A stretch of DNA of 64,000 nt, from NCBI GenBank assembly GCA_031472005.1, contig PZJY01000004.1:715300-779299 (forward strand), given 5' to 3'. Shown in pieces: positions 22,592 to 33,764 of this stretch (position 1 is its first letter; every line of letters begins with the position of its first letter). Below the pieces are notes generated by a model. The model made no database searches. It saw only the letters and a list, made by a program, of their open reading frames with translations, and was not told the origin of the DNA. Position numbers and translations under genes: made by a program. The DNA comes from Tetracladium setigerum (taxonomy: Eukaryota; Ascomycota; Leotiomycetes; Helotiales).

Positions 22592-23976
22592 TACTTGTTT
22601 GGGATTGGGATTATCATGTAGAAGACTCGCAAGATCAAGAAAGTATAGAAAACTGGATCAATAATATTCAAGTACACCAGCATTTGAAAGCAGACCTCGA
22701 AGATCATGTGGACAAGGTGACAAGGATATGGAATGTTGCACTAGTATTAGGAGACTTGAAAGTAAAGCCAAGTTCTCGTTTGAGAAACATGTTCCTCAAA
22801 CGAGATAGTTGCACAGGCCTCTAAACAGCCCCTGCTACTACCAAGCCTACACCAAATGGAACCCATTTTGGCGCTCAAACGGGAAGAATATTGATAGAGA
22901 TAGTGTGGAATGACGACCTTCCCCTCGAAAGGCTACCATTATTGCGGACAGCGTCGCTTGGCAGAAAACAAATGTCATCCAGCCCATATACAAGCCATCG
23001 AACCCGAATATGGTTAATAACATGAGAAATGCGATCCAGCCAGCAGAATGCCGACCCAGACAGCATTTGGGTCATTCTAATGGAGCCTTGATCCTTTGAG
23101 CGGACTTGATTACCTGTTGGCGAAGATGATAGCCTTTCCTACTAGTGAAGATGATCCTTCCCTGCTCAGAAAGCGGGGCTCAAAATTTTTGTGCGATTGA
23201 CGACCTTACTCACAAGCGTATAAAAAAGAAATGGGGCTCAAAGAGGATCTGATGACCTTCCCCTACTGCATTGCGGACTGCAGGCGAAAAGCGGGACTAG
23301 TGCATACCCCAGCTACTTTTGCTGACTGCTGGTACTCGTGGTAAGGGTAAGTAATTCGTACATGGCCAAAATAACGTTAGATTCATGTCTGTGCAGTTTG
23401 CCATAGTCCTACTTATTAGGGAAATAAAGCATCAAAAACTTAAAAGATAAAAAGCTGGGTTCTTGGATTACCTTTAATGATTAGTCAACTTTAGTTATCT
23501 GTATCAAAAATGTGTCAGCTCTTTCTTGCAATAAATTTAGCGGTTTCAGATCTCATGTTACTTCGTACATGGTCGAGATAACGTTGAATTTATGTCTGTG
23601 CAGCTTCTAGATATTTCTACGAAACCAAGAGAGACATACAAACGTATCAACTTGTTCCTCAATTTTGTCTGTTGACTAAGGTTCCAACTTCCATGAGTAA
23701 CGGTAGAACTCAATGATTCCCTCAATATCTTAGCTGCTTGATCATGTCACTGTATGTACTTCTTCCAAAAACCCGTTTGGACAAGTTGGTATATTAGAGC
23801 GCTTACCCCTCGTGCTCGTTAGATATATATTGAGGCACAATATAAATTCCTTGAATGGAGATGAAATATCTCTCCCGGCTTCCGTGGATCGCAACAAGCA
23901 AACAATCCTGCTGACGTCTCAGATTTCGCCACTTCCTGTGTGCTTAGGGTCAAATTCATCAACATATAATCAGCAT
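22592..23976. other. Intergenic stretch, nothing recognised
   Basis: Two blocks near 23345-23400 and 23565-23605 share short wording (TTCGTACATGG..A..ATAACGTT followed by ATTCATGTCTGTGCAG or close), indicating a weak internal duplication. No gene seen. Confidence 0.4.
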
Positions 23977-24378
23977 ATGGATGAGAGTCAATCCTGTGAA
24001 CGGATGCATAATATATATAATACAATAACGAAAAATGAACCAAGACCAATAGAGATGCCCAAGGCTCTTACTCGTAAGATGATGGAGGCTAATCTTATCA
24101 GGAAGGATGAAAGGGAAGCCACAGGTTGCGAGATATTTGAGACTGTCGCAGAGGATAACTCCTCCTTGAAGAGTGCTTTGAGGGTGTTAGAAGTACAGAT
24201 AACAGGTCGAGAAGTACCACGTAGTTCGAATCAGTGTGAAAATCGGAGCCAGAAAAGATGCCACGATGAACAAACTTGCATGTCAGATAACCTGCGGCGG
24301 GGAAGATCGCGTACCAGAACAGAGTCGATACCAGATCGACGTATGGCTAGAAGATCAATATCTCGCCACTATCTGTAG
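23977..24378 (+). CDS. Possible small hypothetical protein
   Basis: From ATG 23977 a 133-residue frame (MDESQSCERMHNIYNTITKN onward) includes a charged helical section (EANLIRKDEREATGCEIFE) and a very Arg-rich C-terminus (RRGRSRTRTESIPDRRMARR). No family is recognised. Codon use looks reasonable, but there is no homology or splice evidence; it may be an exon of a larger gene or a relic. Confidence 0.28.
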   Translation: MDESQSCERMHNIYNTITKNEPRPIEMPKALTRKMMEANLIRKDEREATGCEIFETVAEDNSSLKSALRVLEVQITGREVPRSSNQCENRSQKRCHDEQTCMSDNLRRGRSRTRTESIPDRRMARRSISRHYL

Positions 24379-24617
24379 GAAATTTGCAACAAAGCTATGC
24401 TAAGTACTTACAGCTGGCGAGTTATCAAGTTTGAGCCGGATCAAAGCATAATGTTGTCGTCGTTGAGGGAGAGACTGTGAATCCCAAAGCCTTTTCATCT
24501 CTAAAGACGACATTAGCAGGAATTTCCAAGGTTGAACATGATCCGCTGGAGAAGTTTATGCTTTAGAAGTGGTTGAAGACAATGATTGAAGATGTATAAG
24601 CATCTTTTCTTATTAAC
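24379..24617. other. Short spacer
   Basis: Between the possible small CDS and the OrsD-type relic. Nothing recognised. Confidence 0.4.
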
Positions 24618-25380
24618 TTACTCTGGACGTCGTGAAATCCACCCGAACAACCAAACAACTGCATGCGAAACAGGAGGAAACTTAGTCTCCTTACTAAAAT
24701 CAAGCATATGATCTATTGACACTGTCAAAAGGGCAATTCTAGCCTCGTCACTTCGCCGACTCTCGAGTTCTGGATCCGTCAGGTTTGAGCTTGGCCCAAG
24801 AACGTGATTGATTGACCCGCAGAAAGGCTCGAGGCATTTCAGTAAGATTCCATAAGATATCACGGCGGAAGCCCTGATAGGTGCTCTCACATCGCATCGC
24901 TCTATCCATGGACGTGTCCCGCCTAGGGTTGGGATGGGTATATTCGTACCATACATCTGTTCCTGTGTTTCGCCTCTTTCGCTCTCTCGCTGCTGTACTC
25001 CTTGTATGTGTTCGCTCACACCCCGACCAGCAACCGGCCGGATTGTGCTCCCATTCTTCTTCACCGTCCAATATCGCCGAGAGGAACCATGAGTCCAGGT
25101 CTGCAAATAGACATCATTATAGTAACGGTCCACCCCTGACGTGAGGCATGCATACCATTCAAGCGTTCCTTCGACGCGTGCCGAGAGTATTCCGCGTAGT
25201 TAATAGTTTGGTAAGGACACTCACGGCAAGCAAAGCCGTCATAAACTTGAAGCATAGGGTGGGCCTGGGAACCATCATCGCTCGGAGCATCTGCAGCAGG
25301 ATTGAGGACGAATGTTTATTCTTGAGATAGTGGGTAAGGCCGTCTCGAAATTCCTTATGCTTGTCACCGGTAGAAGCCAT
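24618..25380 (-). pseudogene. OrsD-type (DUF3505) protein, N-terminal part, copy 1
   Basis: From ATG 25380 (MASTGDKHKEF) the pieces align one-to-one with the copy at 32.8-33.7 kb: DGSQAHPMLQVYDGFACREC against DGSQIHPQLRIYDGFACREC (C2H2-like motif), DVYLQTWTHGSSRRYWTVKK, IRPVAGRGVSEHIQGVQQRE, then the basic linker and ARIALLTVSIDHMLD. Frame breaks at TTT 25315-25317 and CCCC 25133-25136 are each repaired by one base. A further indel near 24890-24900 and another downstream are not in homopolymers and look like real decay. OrsD domains occur in fungal RecQ-associated proteins and in the orsellinic-acid cluster of Aspergillus; function unknown. Confidence 0.6.
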
Positions 25381-26001
25381 TTCAGAAGAGGATAAATTTG
25401 ACCACTGTCCCATAACAGGTTTGTGACATGAAAAAACGACAAATTCCAAGACGTATGACAAGATAATAAATCTATGACAGAACACGTCGAGGCTTGACGC
25501 GTCTCTCACGCGTGCACGAGCCATAATATGGGGTTCTGGCACAACCACCCTCGTTAAAGCACGGACCAGTTTTGCCGGGGTTACGACACAACACGACTAA
25601 CCCTTACTCTAGTAGGGGAGAGTATTGCGAACGGCGCCTACGCCGCTTTGCTAGGTACATATTAAACTAACAAAATTCAAACCTGAGTAATATACCGCGT
25701 CTGATTTATGCACTTTGCCTGTAATAGTACTGTCTTCTACGAAAGCTCCTCCCTTGGACCGGGCTACCCCGCATCCTGGTGGGGAGATGAGCCGCTACCC
25801 CTCCCACACCTGACCATTCACATGTATAGCACAAGGACTAGGTCTCCATTTTACAACATGATCCCGCAAAGACTGTTTCAATAAAATGTCTGAATTATCT
25901 TCCGTTCTTTGCACCAATTCTTTAATCATTTTCACAAATCCATGAACATTCATCGAAATCTACCGCCACGCACACATAATCTGTGACATTAATTCTGACC
26001 G
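25381..26001. other. Intergenic stretch, nothing recognised
   Basis: Spacer between the divergent OrsD-type relic and the BTB gene. No element recognised. Confidence 0.45.
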
Positions 26002-26916
26002 ATGGCGAAGAAGAGGAGGAGGACCGCAGTTTGGCCCGAAGCCTGTGATGAACCTCCGTCGACCTCGATAAATGGCGACGAGAGAGATGATAATATTCGA
26101 AAGCGCTTATATATAAAGTTGGTGTGCTCCTAGGATCAAAAGGCCCCTTCTGACAACACTAGAGCATTACAAAGCGAACGTATGACTGTTCTTGTGGGCC
26201 CAACCGAAGAAGCTTTTCAGATAGGACAGGATCTCTTAATCCAGTATTCAGAGCCCCTAGGAAGAATGTGCTCTCCGGGCTTTATCGAATCGCACGAAAG
26301 AATTATCCGACTGCCCGAAGTAGAAGTTCCGGTGTTCGAAGACTTCCTAGTCTGGGTCTATGCGTACGAGCCCAGTATAGATGAATCCAAGTTTGTTGAT
26401 TCCCTTATCGACCTTGCTGTTTTTGGAGAAATGTATCTTATCTATCAGCTTAAAAATCAAATCTCCGATGTTATCAGAGCCCGACTTGTCAGTGATAAGT
26501 TGAAGCTTACCCCCGACATCGTCTCGAAAATCTACAGGAGTGTACCTGCCGGGTCCATCCTGAGGGGGTTGTGCTCACACGGCTTTGCGATTAGACCTCG
26601 AGACATGGACTGGGGAAACCGTAGCGCATCTACGAGAAAATATGGCGAATACTCAGAATGGAAGACAGTCTTCGAGGAATGGGCTGAATTTGGATGGGAC
26701 TATTTTTCGATACTACAGACAGTTTCCTCAGAGGCGTTAGATATAGGTTGGGGGGGTACTTGCCGCTTTAACGACCATTCGGATATAGTTGGCTGGAGAC
26801 CGGAGTCTGACGTTGATTGTCCATCTTCTTGTTCTTGGTCAAATCTTGCTCTTAGTAGTGAGATACCTGTGGAGGTAGAAGAGACATGTGGGGATGAAGA
26901 AGAGCTAGGTAGATAG
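26002..26916 (+). CDS. BTB/POZ-domain protein (upstream in-frame part interrupted by one stop)
   Basis: The frame from ATG 26182 gives 244 residues: MTVLVGPTEEAFQIGQDLLI and then YSEPLGRMC form the start of a BTB fold, with LPEVEVPVFEDFLVWVYAYE and LAVFGEMYLIYQLKNQI as the following BTB helices. The C-terminus is acidic. BTB proteins usually mediate dimerisation or act as Cullin-3 adaptors. The same frame is open further upstream to ATG 26002 (MAKKRRRTAVWPEACDEPPS), broken only by TAG 26131-26133. That TAG could be a CAG-to-TAG (CpA to TpA) change, or the true start may be 26182. Single exon, no frameshift. Function unknown. Confidence 0.65.
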
Positions 26917-27390
26917 TGTGGGAGGGAAACAATTTACGTGCTTGGATGAGTTTTATGTCATGGGATGGATCTGTGTAGTAAGAGGGTTCTGTATCCTGGG
27001 TGATTCGATAGGAGTAACTAGGTGTACAGAAAACAATCGCTTAATTCTTTCTCTCTAAACCTAAATTTGATACTGTACCTGTCTCTTCTGAAATCTCTAT
27101 TTTCTTTCTGCTAAGCCCTGATCGCTAGTGATGTGTGTGGTTGCGTTTAGCAAAACTGTAATCGATTGTGACGATCTATGATTGGCTCAAATCACGCTTC
27201 CCAATAACGGCCGGGTCAATCAACCGGGTTGAGGCCCAGCCAACATGCGTAAAGTAAAGTTCGCAAGTCCACCAAAACTCACAACCATTGAAAACACATG
27301 GCAGATCTCGTTCGAGTATATCCAGACCACTAGACGATCAGCAGCGGAACTATGGTGCATTTTGCAAGGAAGGTGCCACACGCCCTATCG
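26917..27390. other. Intergenic stretch, nothing recognised
   Basis: Convergent spacer between the BTB gene and the large minus-strand gene; presumably holds both 3' ends. Confidence 0.45.
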
Positions 27391-30300
27391 TCAGACCTCA
27401 ATATCGCCAAGGAAATTCTCTAAGTGCAAGTTCGTTCGACAGACTTGCTCTGGACTAGTGACTTCATCCCCCCGTTTCATGTATTCCACGGCTTGTTGAA
27501 TAATGAAAGACTTGCTTGTCGATAAACCTCTCAGGAGATCCGTCTCCCTGATTCCCAAACTGTCGGTTGCCTCGTTAGTGACAAGCATCTCGATCGCTTC
27601 CTCTGTAAATCCCAAAGCCTGGTACAATTGCTTCACATGCACCAAAAGCACGCCGCAAAAGGATCTCTCCACGTCTATCAGTTTCTGAAGGTAATGAACC
27701 TCATCCTTGGCCTTTCTCAAATCTAGCGTCCTATCAGTATTTATTGCCAAAAGTTGTACAGTACGGTGATCATACCTTCAGGCCCACAGGAAGGAGCAGC
27801 CATACTCGAAAGCAGGAAATCAACATCTCCCTTAACGCTGCCGCGAAACCCACTCTTATCGGTCTCTTCGTCGTCATCATCATCATCAAGTTCCCAGTCG
27901 AGGTCTTTGTGGAGCGGCACAATAAGTCCACCTCGGGCAACTTCCATCACACCTTGACTGAATCGCGCGCGGACCGAAATCACCCCTTCGACGAAGTGGG
28001 CATGGGCAGAGACAGAATTCAGGCGGTGTACGAGAGGTTTTACTCGAATTACTTGCTCCTTCCAAAAAGAATGGGCCAAATCAATCTCAGGTTTGATGTT
28101 TCCAAAGGCTGAAGGTAGAGGTGGCGATTGGGGGCTGTTCGACAGCGTCTGTGGAATGCATTCTGTATTCTCCTGAGACTCACAGTTCTCATCTAATTCC
28201 CTCTGAGAAAAATGCCTATTGTTTTCACACGAATTCTTTTCCGCTGCATTGCGAAGTTTGTGCCCCGTTTCTTTTAGCTGAGAAATTAATTTTTGCATGA
28301 CGAACCAGCTTGGAAAGTGTTTTAGAATGAATTTTTCCATCATGGCTAACCTACATTCATAGGCTTTATCAGACGCTGCGAGCTTCCTTGTAGAAGATTG
28401 GAGAGCCTTCACCTCCGCGATGGCAACTTTTCCCGAATGCCTAGTCGTCTCGCTTTTCTTATCAGAGGCATTTCGAATGTCTGATTCGATGTTCTCGGGA
28501 AGTTTTAGTGAGATACGGTCGAGGTTGCTCATACGATTGCTTCCCTCTTTGGAAAGGCGAGTCCTTTTTGAATCCTGCGAAATCTTCTGCACTTTGCGTT
28601 CTTCAGAGTTCATTATATTGACCCGACGTTCTGGGACATCACCTCTACTCTCCCTGTTGTAGTACAAATTCAATTCTTCTAGTCCATGCGATACTGTGGA
28701 CTCCATGGGTGCGATACCTTTTACCTTTAGTTTTGAAATATGAATCGAAACTCCGGCAACCAAAACCTGAAGATAAATCTTGGCATTGCTCAAGTCTTGC
28801 TCTGTCAAGATAAATTCCTCGACTGCCATCATATCTATCATCTCCTTGACGATAAATTCGCTGCTTTTCTTTATTGTTGAATGAATGTTGAGAGAATTTG
28901 GTTGAAAAAGTATGTCAGTTTCACTGGCGAAATTACATGCTTCCGTTATGCTGCAGCCTAGTTCTATGTAGAACCAAATCTCATGCATCTGCAAGATTTT
29001 ACCGAGTGCAATTTCGATCTGAATTTTTTTCTGGATGTGATTTATTTCATTCTTCAACTTTTGTAAATCTGGACGAAGTATATTAGCCATCATTCTAGAC
29101 TTTTGAAGCTTGAAAGGTCGTACCAACTTTGCTGCAGGGTTGTGTTCTTTCTTTGGGAAATTCCTTTCCCAAATTAGGTCCCGAATACGTGCCACCGTTC
29201 TTCGAATAGGATCCATCGTATTTGTTATTTCTGAACTCACTGAGGTGATCAAGATACATTGAATTTGGCTGACATTCCGTGGCTAATTTCTGCGCCCTCT
29301 CAACTAGTTGTAGATGAGCAGAAGCGCATTCCAAATCACGAAAAAGTTCCTCAACGCGATCTTTCTGTGCAGCCAGATGTCTGCTCAACCGATCGGTGCA
29401 CGTTTTGGCGATTTGGAAAACCTTTGGCCACGGGCACTTCACTGCTTCCTATACCACGTTAGAAAGTTGCAGCACCCTCGTCGGCTTATTATAGCTACCT
29501 TCAATACATCTTGATAATTTCCCTGGTATTCATTGCACCAAGATGAAGAGCCCTCTGGCTCAGGTTCGACTTGATTTTGCTCACCCTTTAACGCTTCCTC
29601 TGGTTCCGATTTCCGCTTCTGTCGTGTAATAAGGATCTTTCCTCTCATGTAAGGTAGCATGCCTAGAGACGCACACCAATCTGGAAATCGTTTCTTTATT
29701 GGCACTTTGATCTTGGACTTTCTGGCCGGTATCTGTTGCAAAGGTTTCTTGTTGACGTTCGGGAGAGCTTGAGATTGTGTGGTTGGCACTCCAGCGTGGC
29801 CTTTATCGAGCGAGTAGGTAAGTTTAATGCCATTCTCATTACTTCTCTCTAGAGACTGGCCATTCTTTCCAAGTTGTGGTGACTCCATTTCATTGTTTAT
29901 TGTCGTGGTCAGATTGCAAATCGTTAGATGTTGATGAAGGGGAAATATGTACACAGGAATTGCAGCCTCGGGAACGTCTTCTTCGCTCTCGGATTTGGTG
30001 GGTAGGATCGATATTTGCTCGAGTACTAGCATCTCTTCGGGCGAGATACTCTCCTGCACCCTTGATTCGTCTAGCTCAGACAAGATATCAGAAGTGTGGG
30101 TATCCTCAACGACGTCGTCAACTGTATCGAAGTAAGGAACATCTTTCCAAATATCCCCGAGGATCAAACCCTGGAGATAATTACAAGCCCACTCCAAATC
30201 TTGATCTCTCAGGTCGTCGTGGTTCTCTTCTATTGCATTCAACAATTTCTTAATGAGAGAGTAGCCAGCCTCATAAAGAGTTGGTTCCATCTTTTGATAG

Positions 30301-31225
30301 CCCTCTGCCCTAGAGAGCAGCATGGCGTAAGTTTGTATGACATGGCTAAGAGCAACTTCGAGATCAAGTTCTCGCTGAATGCGATTTGACTCAGATCGGA
30401 TCTCACGTAGATCTGATTATATATCATTAGGAGTAGTTCTGGAAACGACAACAAGCTAGAGACTCTATCTTACTATTCTGTTGTGGAGATTGGTGAGGGC
30501 CACACTCGCAAGTCGTCTCCACCCAAGAGCTGGAAGGGAAATTCTCCGACCCCTTTTTGGCATTGACATCAACAACTGTTTCCAAGCTGGAGTGCGTATG
30601 TAATCTTGTGCCCCAAGAGACCCTTCAAAATCTCGGAGATGATTCCTGCTCATTTCCAGATCGCGCAAGAGATTATCTATACGAACACGTTGCAGAATCA
30701 ATTGCTCATTAAGCACACCAATGCAATTTTTAGCGGGTTTGGAAGCGTTTGGTCGCGACTCCGATGGCGTTCGCTGTAAAGCTTTCTATACGTAGTAGAT
30801 TAGAAGACGGACATAGGGTATGGAATATAACCTCGCTTTCTCACCTCAAGGCTTATCTTTAACTTCTCGCGTTTCTTTGGGCTGGGCGGGTGAGAGCGCG
30901 GAGAAATCTTTGTCTTCAAGTACGCTATCCGGTTGTAGTGTTTCTTGATGCTTTTCTTCGTCCTTCTTTCATGCACAACTAGTGAGAATTCTATCTCCTT
31001 CCTCGCTAGAGGGAAAACAGCCAGGGTTATAAATAAGTATGGGAATCTTGTATGCAAGAGCTTTCTGATCTGGTGGAACCTTGGGGTATTGAATGACATA
31101 GGTCTCTCGTGCCGGCTGATATGCCCTTTTGGAGATGGCATTTCGCGAAGACGAGCCGAGGAGAGTGAAAGACCTTTGATATCATTGCGGAGCAATACCG
31201 CCTCCGTAGCTTGCTGTGAATCCAT
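27391..31225 (-). CDS. Large six-exon protein with three diverged internal helical repeats
   Basis: Exons 31225-30845, 30785-30474, 30401-29499, 29448-29258, 29199-27776 and 27722-27391; all phases agree, giving 1180 residues with no stop. The N-terminus is basic (KISPRSHPPSPKKREKLK). Three ~90-residue helical modules repeat: one around ELDLEVALSHVIQTYAMLLS, one around QIEIALGKILQMHEIW and one around LIDVERSFCGVLLVHVKQLY, each ending in a similar helix (WACNYLQGLILG, NAKIYLQVLVAG, RTNLHLENFLGD). A second motif recurs as RIDNLLRDLEMSRNHL and RVEELFRDLECASAHL. Between modules are charged linkers, a Lys/Arg-rich segment and an Asp run near 27860-27880. Exon 3 uses a GTGAG acceptor chosen because it alone keeps frame. 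No known domain recognised; a coiled-coil scaffold is a guess. Confidence 0.68.
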
Positions 31226-31749
31226 TTTTTCAGGGCTTTAGTGAAGATGAAAGATGTATCAGGAATCCAGCGAGAAAGTGGGTGCGGGGAAGATGTAGCG
31301 ATTGCAACCTCGTGATTTTTGACTCGACGAATGACAAGAGGTCATCTTGATGCAATGCAATGCACACAGACTTGATACCCGACTCGATCTTCCTCCTGCG
31401 CCTGCTTGATAAACCTGTTTAATATTGTCCTTTAAATCTCTCGTTTGCCGTCCAAGGTCAACGATCACGCCTGGACTCCTCCGCATGAACAAGAAACGCC
31501 ATCACGAAGCTAGCTCATTCCTCTACGCCTATACTTACTTCGATTTTCCCAGAACTACCCACGAGAACGTACCCTTCTTTCTTAGGAGAATTTGCTGTAA
31601 GAACGCAGGTATGACTGCCGTTCACGGGTCATAATACCCTTGTACAGAAATCCACTTGTTACCCGAATCCCTTGTGCTATTCTCTCTGCCAGGATATCTT
31701 TGTGCCGAATCTCCTTGTGCCAGAATTAGATTGCCCTTGAGATAGGCCT
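31226..31749. other. Intergenic stretch, nothing recognised
   Basis: Upstream side of the large repeat gene. It ends where the OrsD-type relic fades out. No element assigned. Confidence 0.4.
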
Positions 31750-33665
31750 CCTGTGCTGGCAAATATATCGATTCTCTAGCGATAGGTGGGTGATATTTTC
31801 AGGGTCTAAACCAAACATCAAGTCATCGCATAGCTTTTCGGCTTTTGCAAGGAAGTGCTCGGCCAACGCGCGAAAGCTTATCATCGTGAGACTGAAACGA
31901 TCTCCATAAAAGACAGTCTCGCCATCATCACTCTAACGCAGCAGGAAAGACGATGGGTCTGTACGTGCAATAACACGGCCGAAATCACGAAGGCTCTGAA
32001 ACTCCTCCAAGGGGTATGGAGATCCTGTAATCATACACCTCTAGCGAACGACATCGAAATGCTGATGCTGCCGGAAAGGAGACCGTCGAGGGATACCAAG
32101 ATAACGGTATGGCCGGAGTGGCAAGGCATGCTCAAGGAACAATAGTCGCTGAACATAGATGAGTGTAGAAAGATAAGGGGTGTATTTCTTCGCAGGCAGG
32201 AAGCTTCGAGCATCCGATGAGAGGCCAAGGATGCCACTAAAGTAGACCAGTAAGCTGGGGCTTGGTTGGCTATCAATAAACTCCTTGGTGCTAAAGGTGA
32301 TACTCAATTGAAAAATCAACTCGAGGAGTTCATCCATAGCTGTACCAGTATTATCCAAATACTCTTGTGTCTCTTTATACTCGTCTTCGCTCTGATCATC
32401 ATCGTCATTGCGCTGTTCTTTGTCCATGCCAGCCGTAACATCACCATCGTCTTCATCACTGCTATCCTCCATTTCAGACCCGATCTCAGACCCATCTTCC
32501 GATTCATCCTCCTCATCACGGTCGGTACTGCATCTGTCTTGTGATCTTGGCCACCCCCTTGTTCGTGGTCAATATTACTCCATGCCCTATGCTCCCAAAC
32601 CCCCTGTATCTGGCGCAACTGCTCCTTCTTAAATCGTACTCCAACCACGCTGCGACGTATATCAACAGGCATCTGGTATACACGAAAAACAAAGGCAAAA
32701 AGGCGTTTCAATAGCTGCCGATACTTCTTCTTGCTCGAATCTAACGAAACTAAGGTAAACGGCTTAGGATAGCATGTTTAGGGCTTGGTGCTTCGGAGCC
32801 AGCACAGAATTGTACGGCCTGTATGTTGCATAGTCTCTTCACAGCGGTCAAGCATGTGATCCATAGCCACCATTACAAGAGCAATCCTAGTCTCATCATC
32901 CTTCGGGCTCACAAGCTCTGGATCAGCAGCGTTTGAAGTTCTCCCGAGAATATAATCTTCCCCAAAGTGAGCCCGAGGCATTTCTGTCAGGTTTCGTAAT
33001 ATGTCGAGAGAGCGGCCCTGATAGGTAATTTCCCATCGCGTGCGCTCCATCCACGGGCGACTTCCTGCAAACGTTGAGGTAGCTATACTCATATTGGATG
33101 CCCGCGCCTGCGCTTCTATCCTTTGGTGCTCTCGCTGCTGGACCTGTCTCATATGCTCGCTCACAAGTAGACCAGCGAGCGGTCGAAATATGCTCCCGTC
33201 TTTCTTCACTGTCCAGTATTTTCCAGAAGAGCTTCGAGTCCACGTCTATAAATATACATCGTCGTAGTGAGAGTCCGTCCGTTTGCGTGAGGATTGCCCA
33301 CCACCTAGATGCTCTTTTGAAAAATGGCGAGAGTATTCCTCATAGTTGATTGTGAGATAAGAACACTCCCGGCAAGCAAATCCGTCATAAATCCGAAGCT
33401 GTGGGTGAATCTGGGACCCATTGTCGCGTGGAGGAAGTTCAATAGGGTTTCGGAAGAATTTCGGATATACCTTCTTGAAATGATGAGTAAGGCCATTCCG
33501 GAGTTCCTGGGGAATCTGGTGCTTGCCACCAAGATGGGTAGTAACTTGGGATCCACCAACAGATAGTGCATATCGACACTCATCGTGGCAGCAAATCAAC
33601 AGGCGCTCTACTTCGTCTGCGTAAAGCTGGACCGAGGATAAATCAAATTCACCAAAAGAAGCCAT
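31750..33665 (-). pseudogene. OrsD-type (DUF3505) protein, copy 2, with RIP-like nonsense codons
   Basis: From ATG 33665 (MASFGEFDLSSVQLYADEVE) the frame covers the first motif (LLICCHDECRYAL...HL...H), the second C2H2-like motif (YDGFACRECSYLTINYEEYS), RPWMERTRWEITYQGRSLDI, then KRLFAFVFRVYQMPVDIRRS, an acidic stretch, LLVYFSGILGLSSDARSFLP, LEHALPLRPYRYLG and, past a stop, SDDGETVFYGDRFSLTMISF and KAEKLCDDLMFGLDPENI. In-frame stops at 33246-33248 (TAG), 32778-32780 (TAA) and 31933-31935 (TAG) fit C-to-T changes at CpA, on one strand or the other. One frameshift is repaired by an extra base in C5 32554-32558. The RecQ half is absent. Non-functional as read. Confidence 0.68.
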
Positions 33666-33764
33666 TGTGGAAGAGAATGGACTTGACACTAGTCTAATGG
33701 TGTGATTCTTGTTCGAGGAATGGTTAGAATTAAATTTTATGCTTGTAGAGATAAATCTATGATA

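Noticed and set aside
25081..25140. An intron (GTATGC...TTTGCAG) in OrsD copy 1 removing the frameshift
   Set aside because: Splicing there gives the wrong phase for the next conserved segment, and the skipped residues (DVYLQTW) are conserved in the paralog, so they look coding.
26131..26133. TAG as part of a short intron in the BTB gene
   Set aside because: No donor within a plausible distance; the upstream frame is already in phase, so a nonsense change or downstream start is more likely.
27741..30323. Three separate genes on the minus strand
   Set aside because: Introns with matching phases join all pieces into one 1180-residue frame, so a single gene is simpler.
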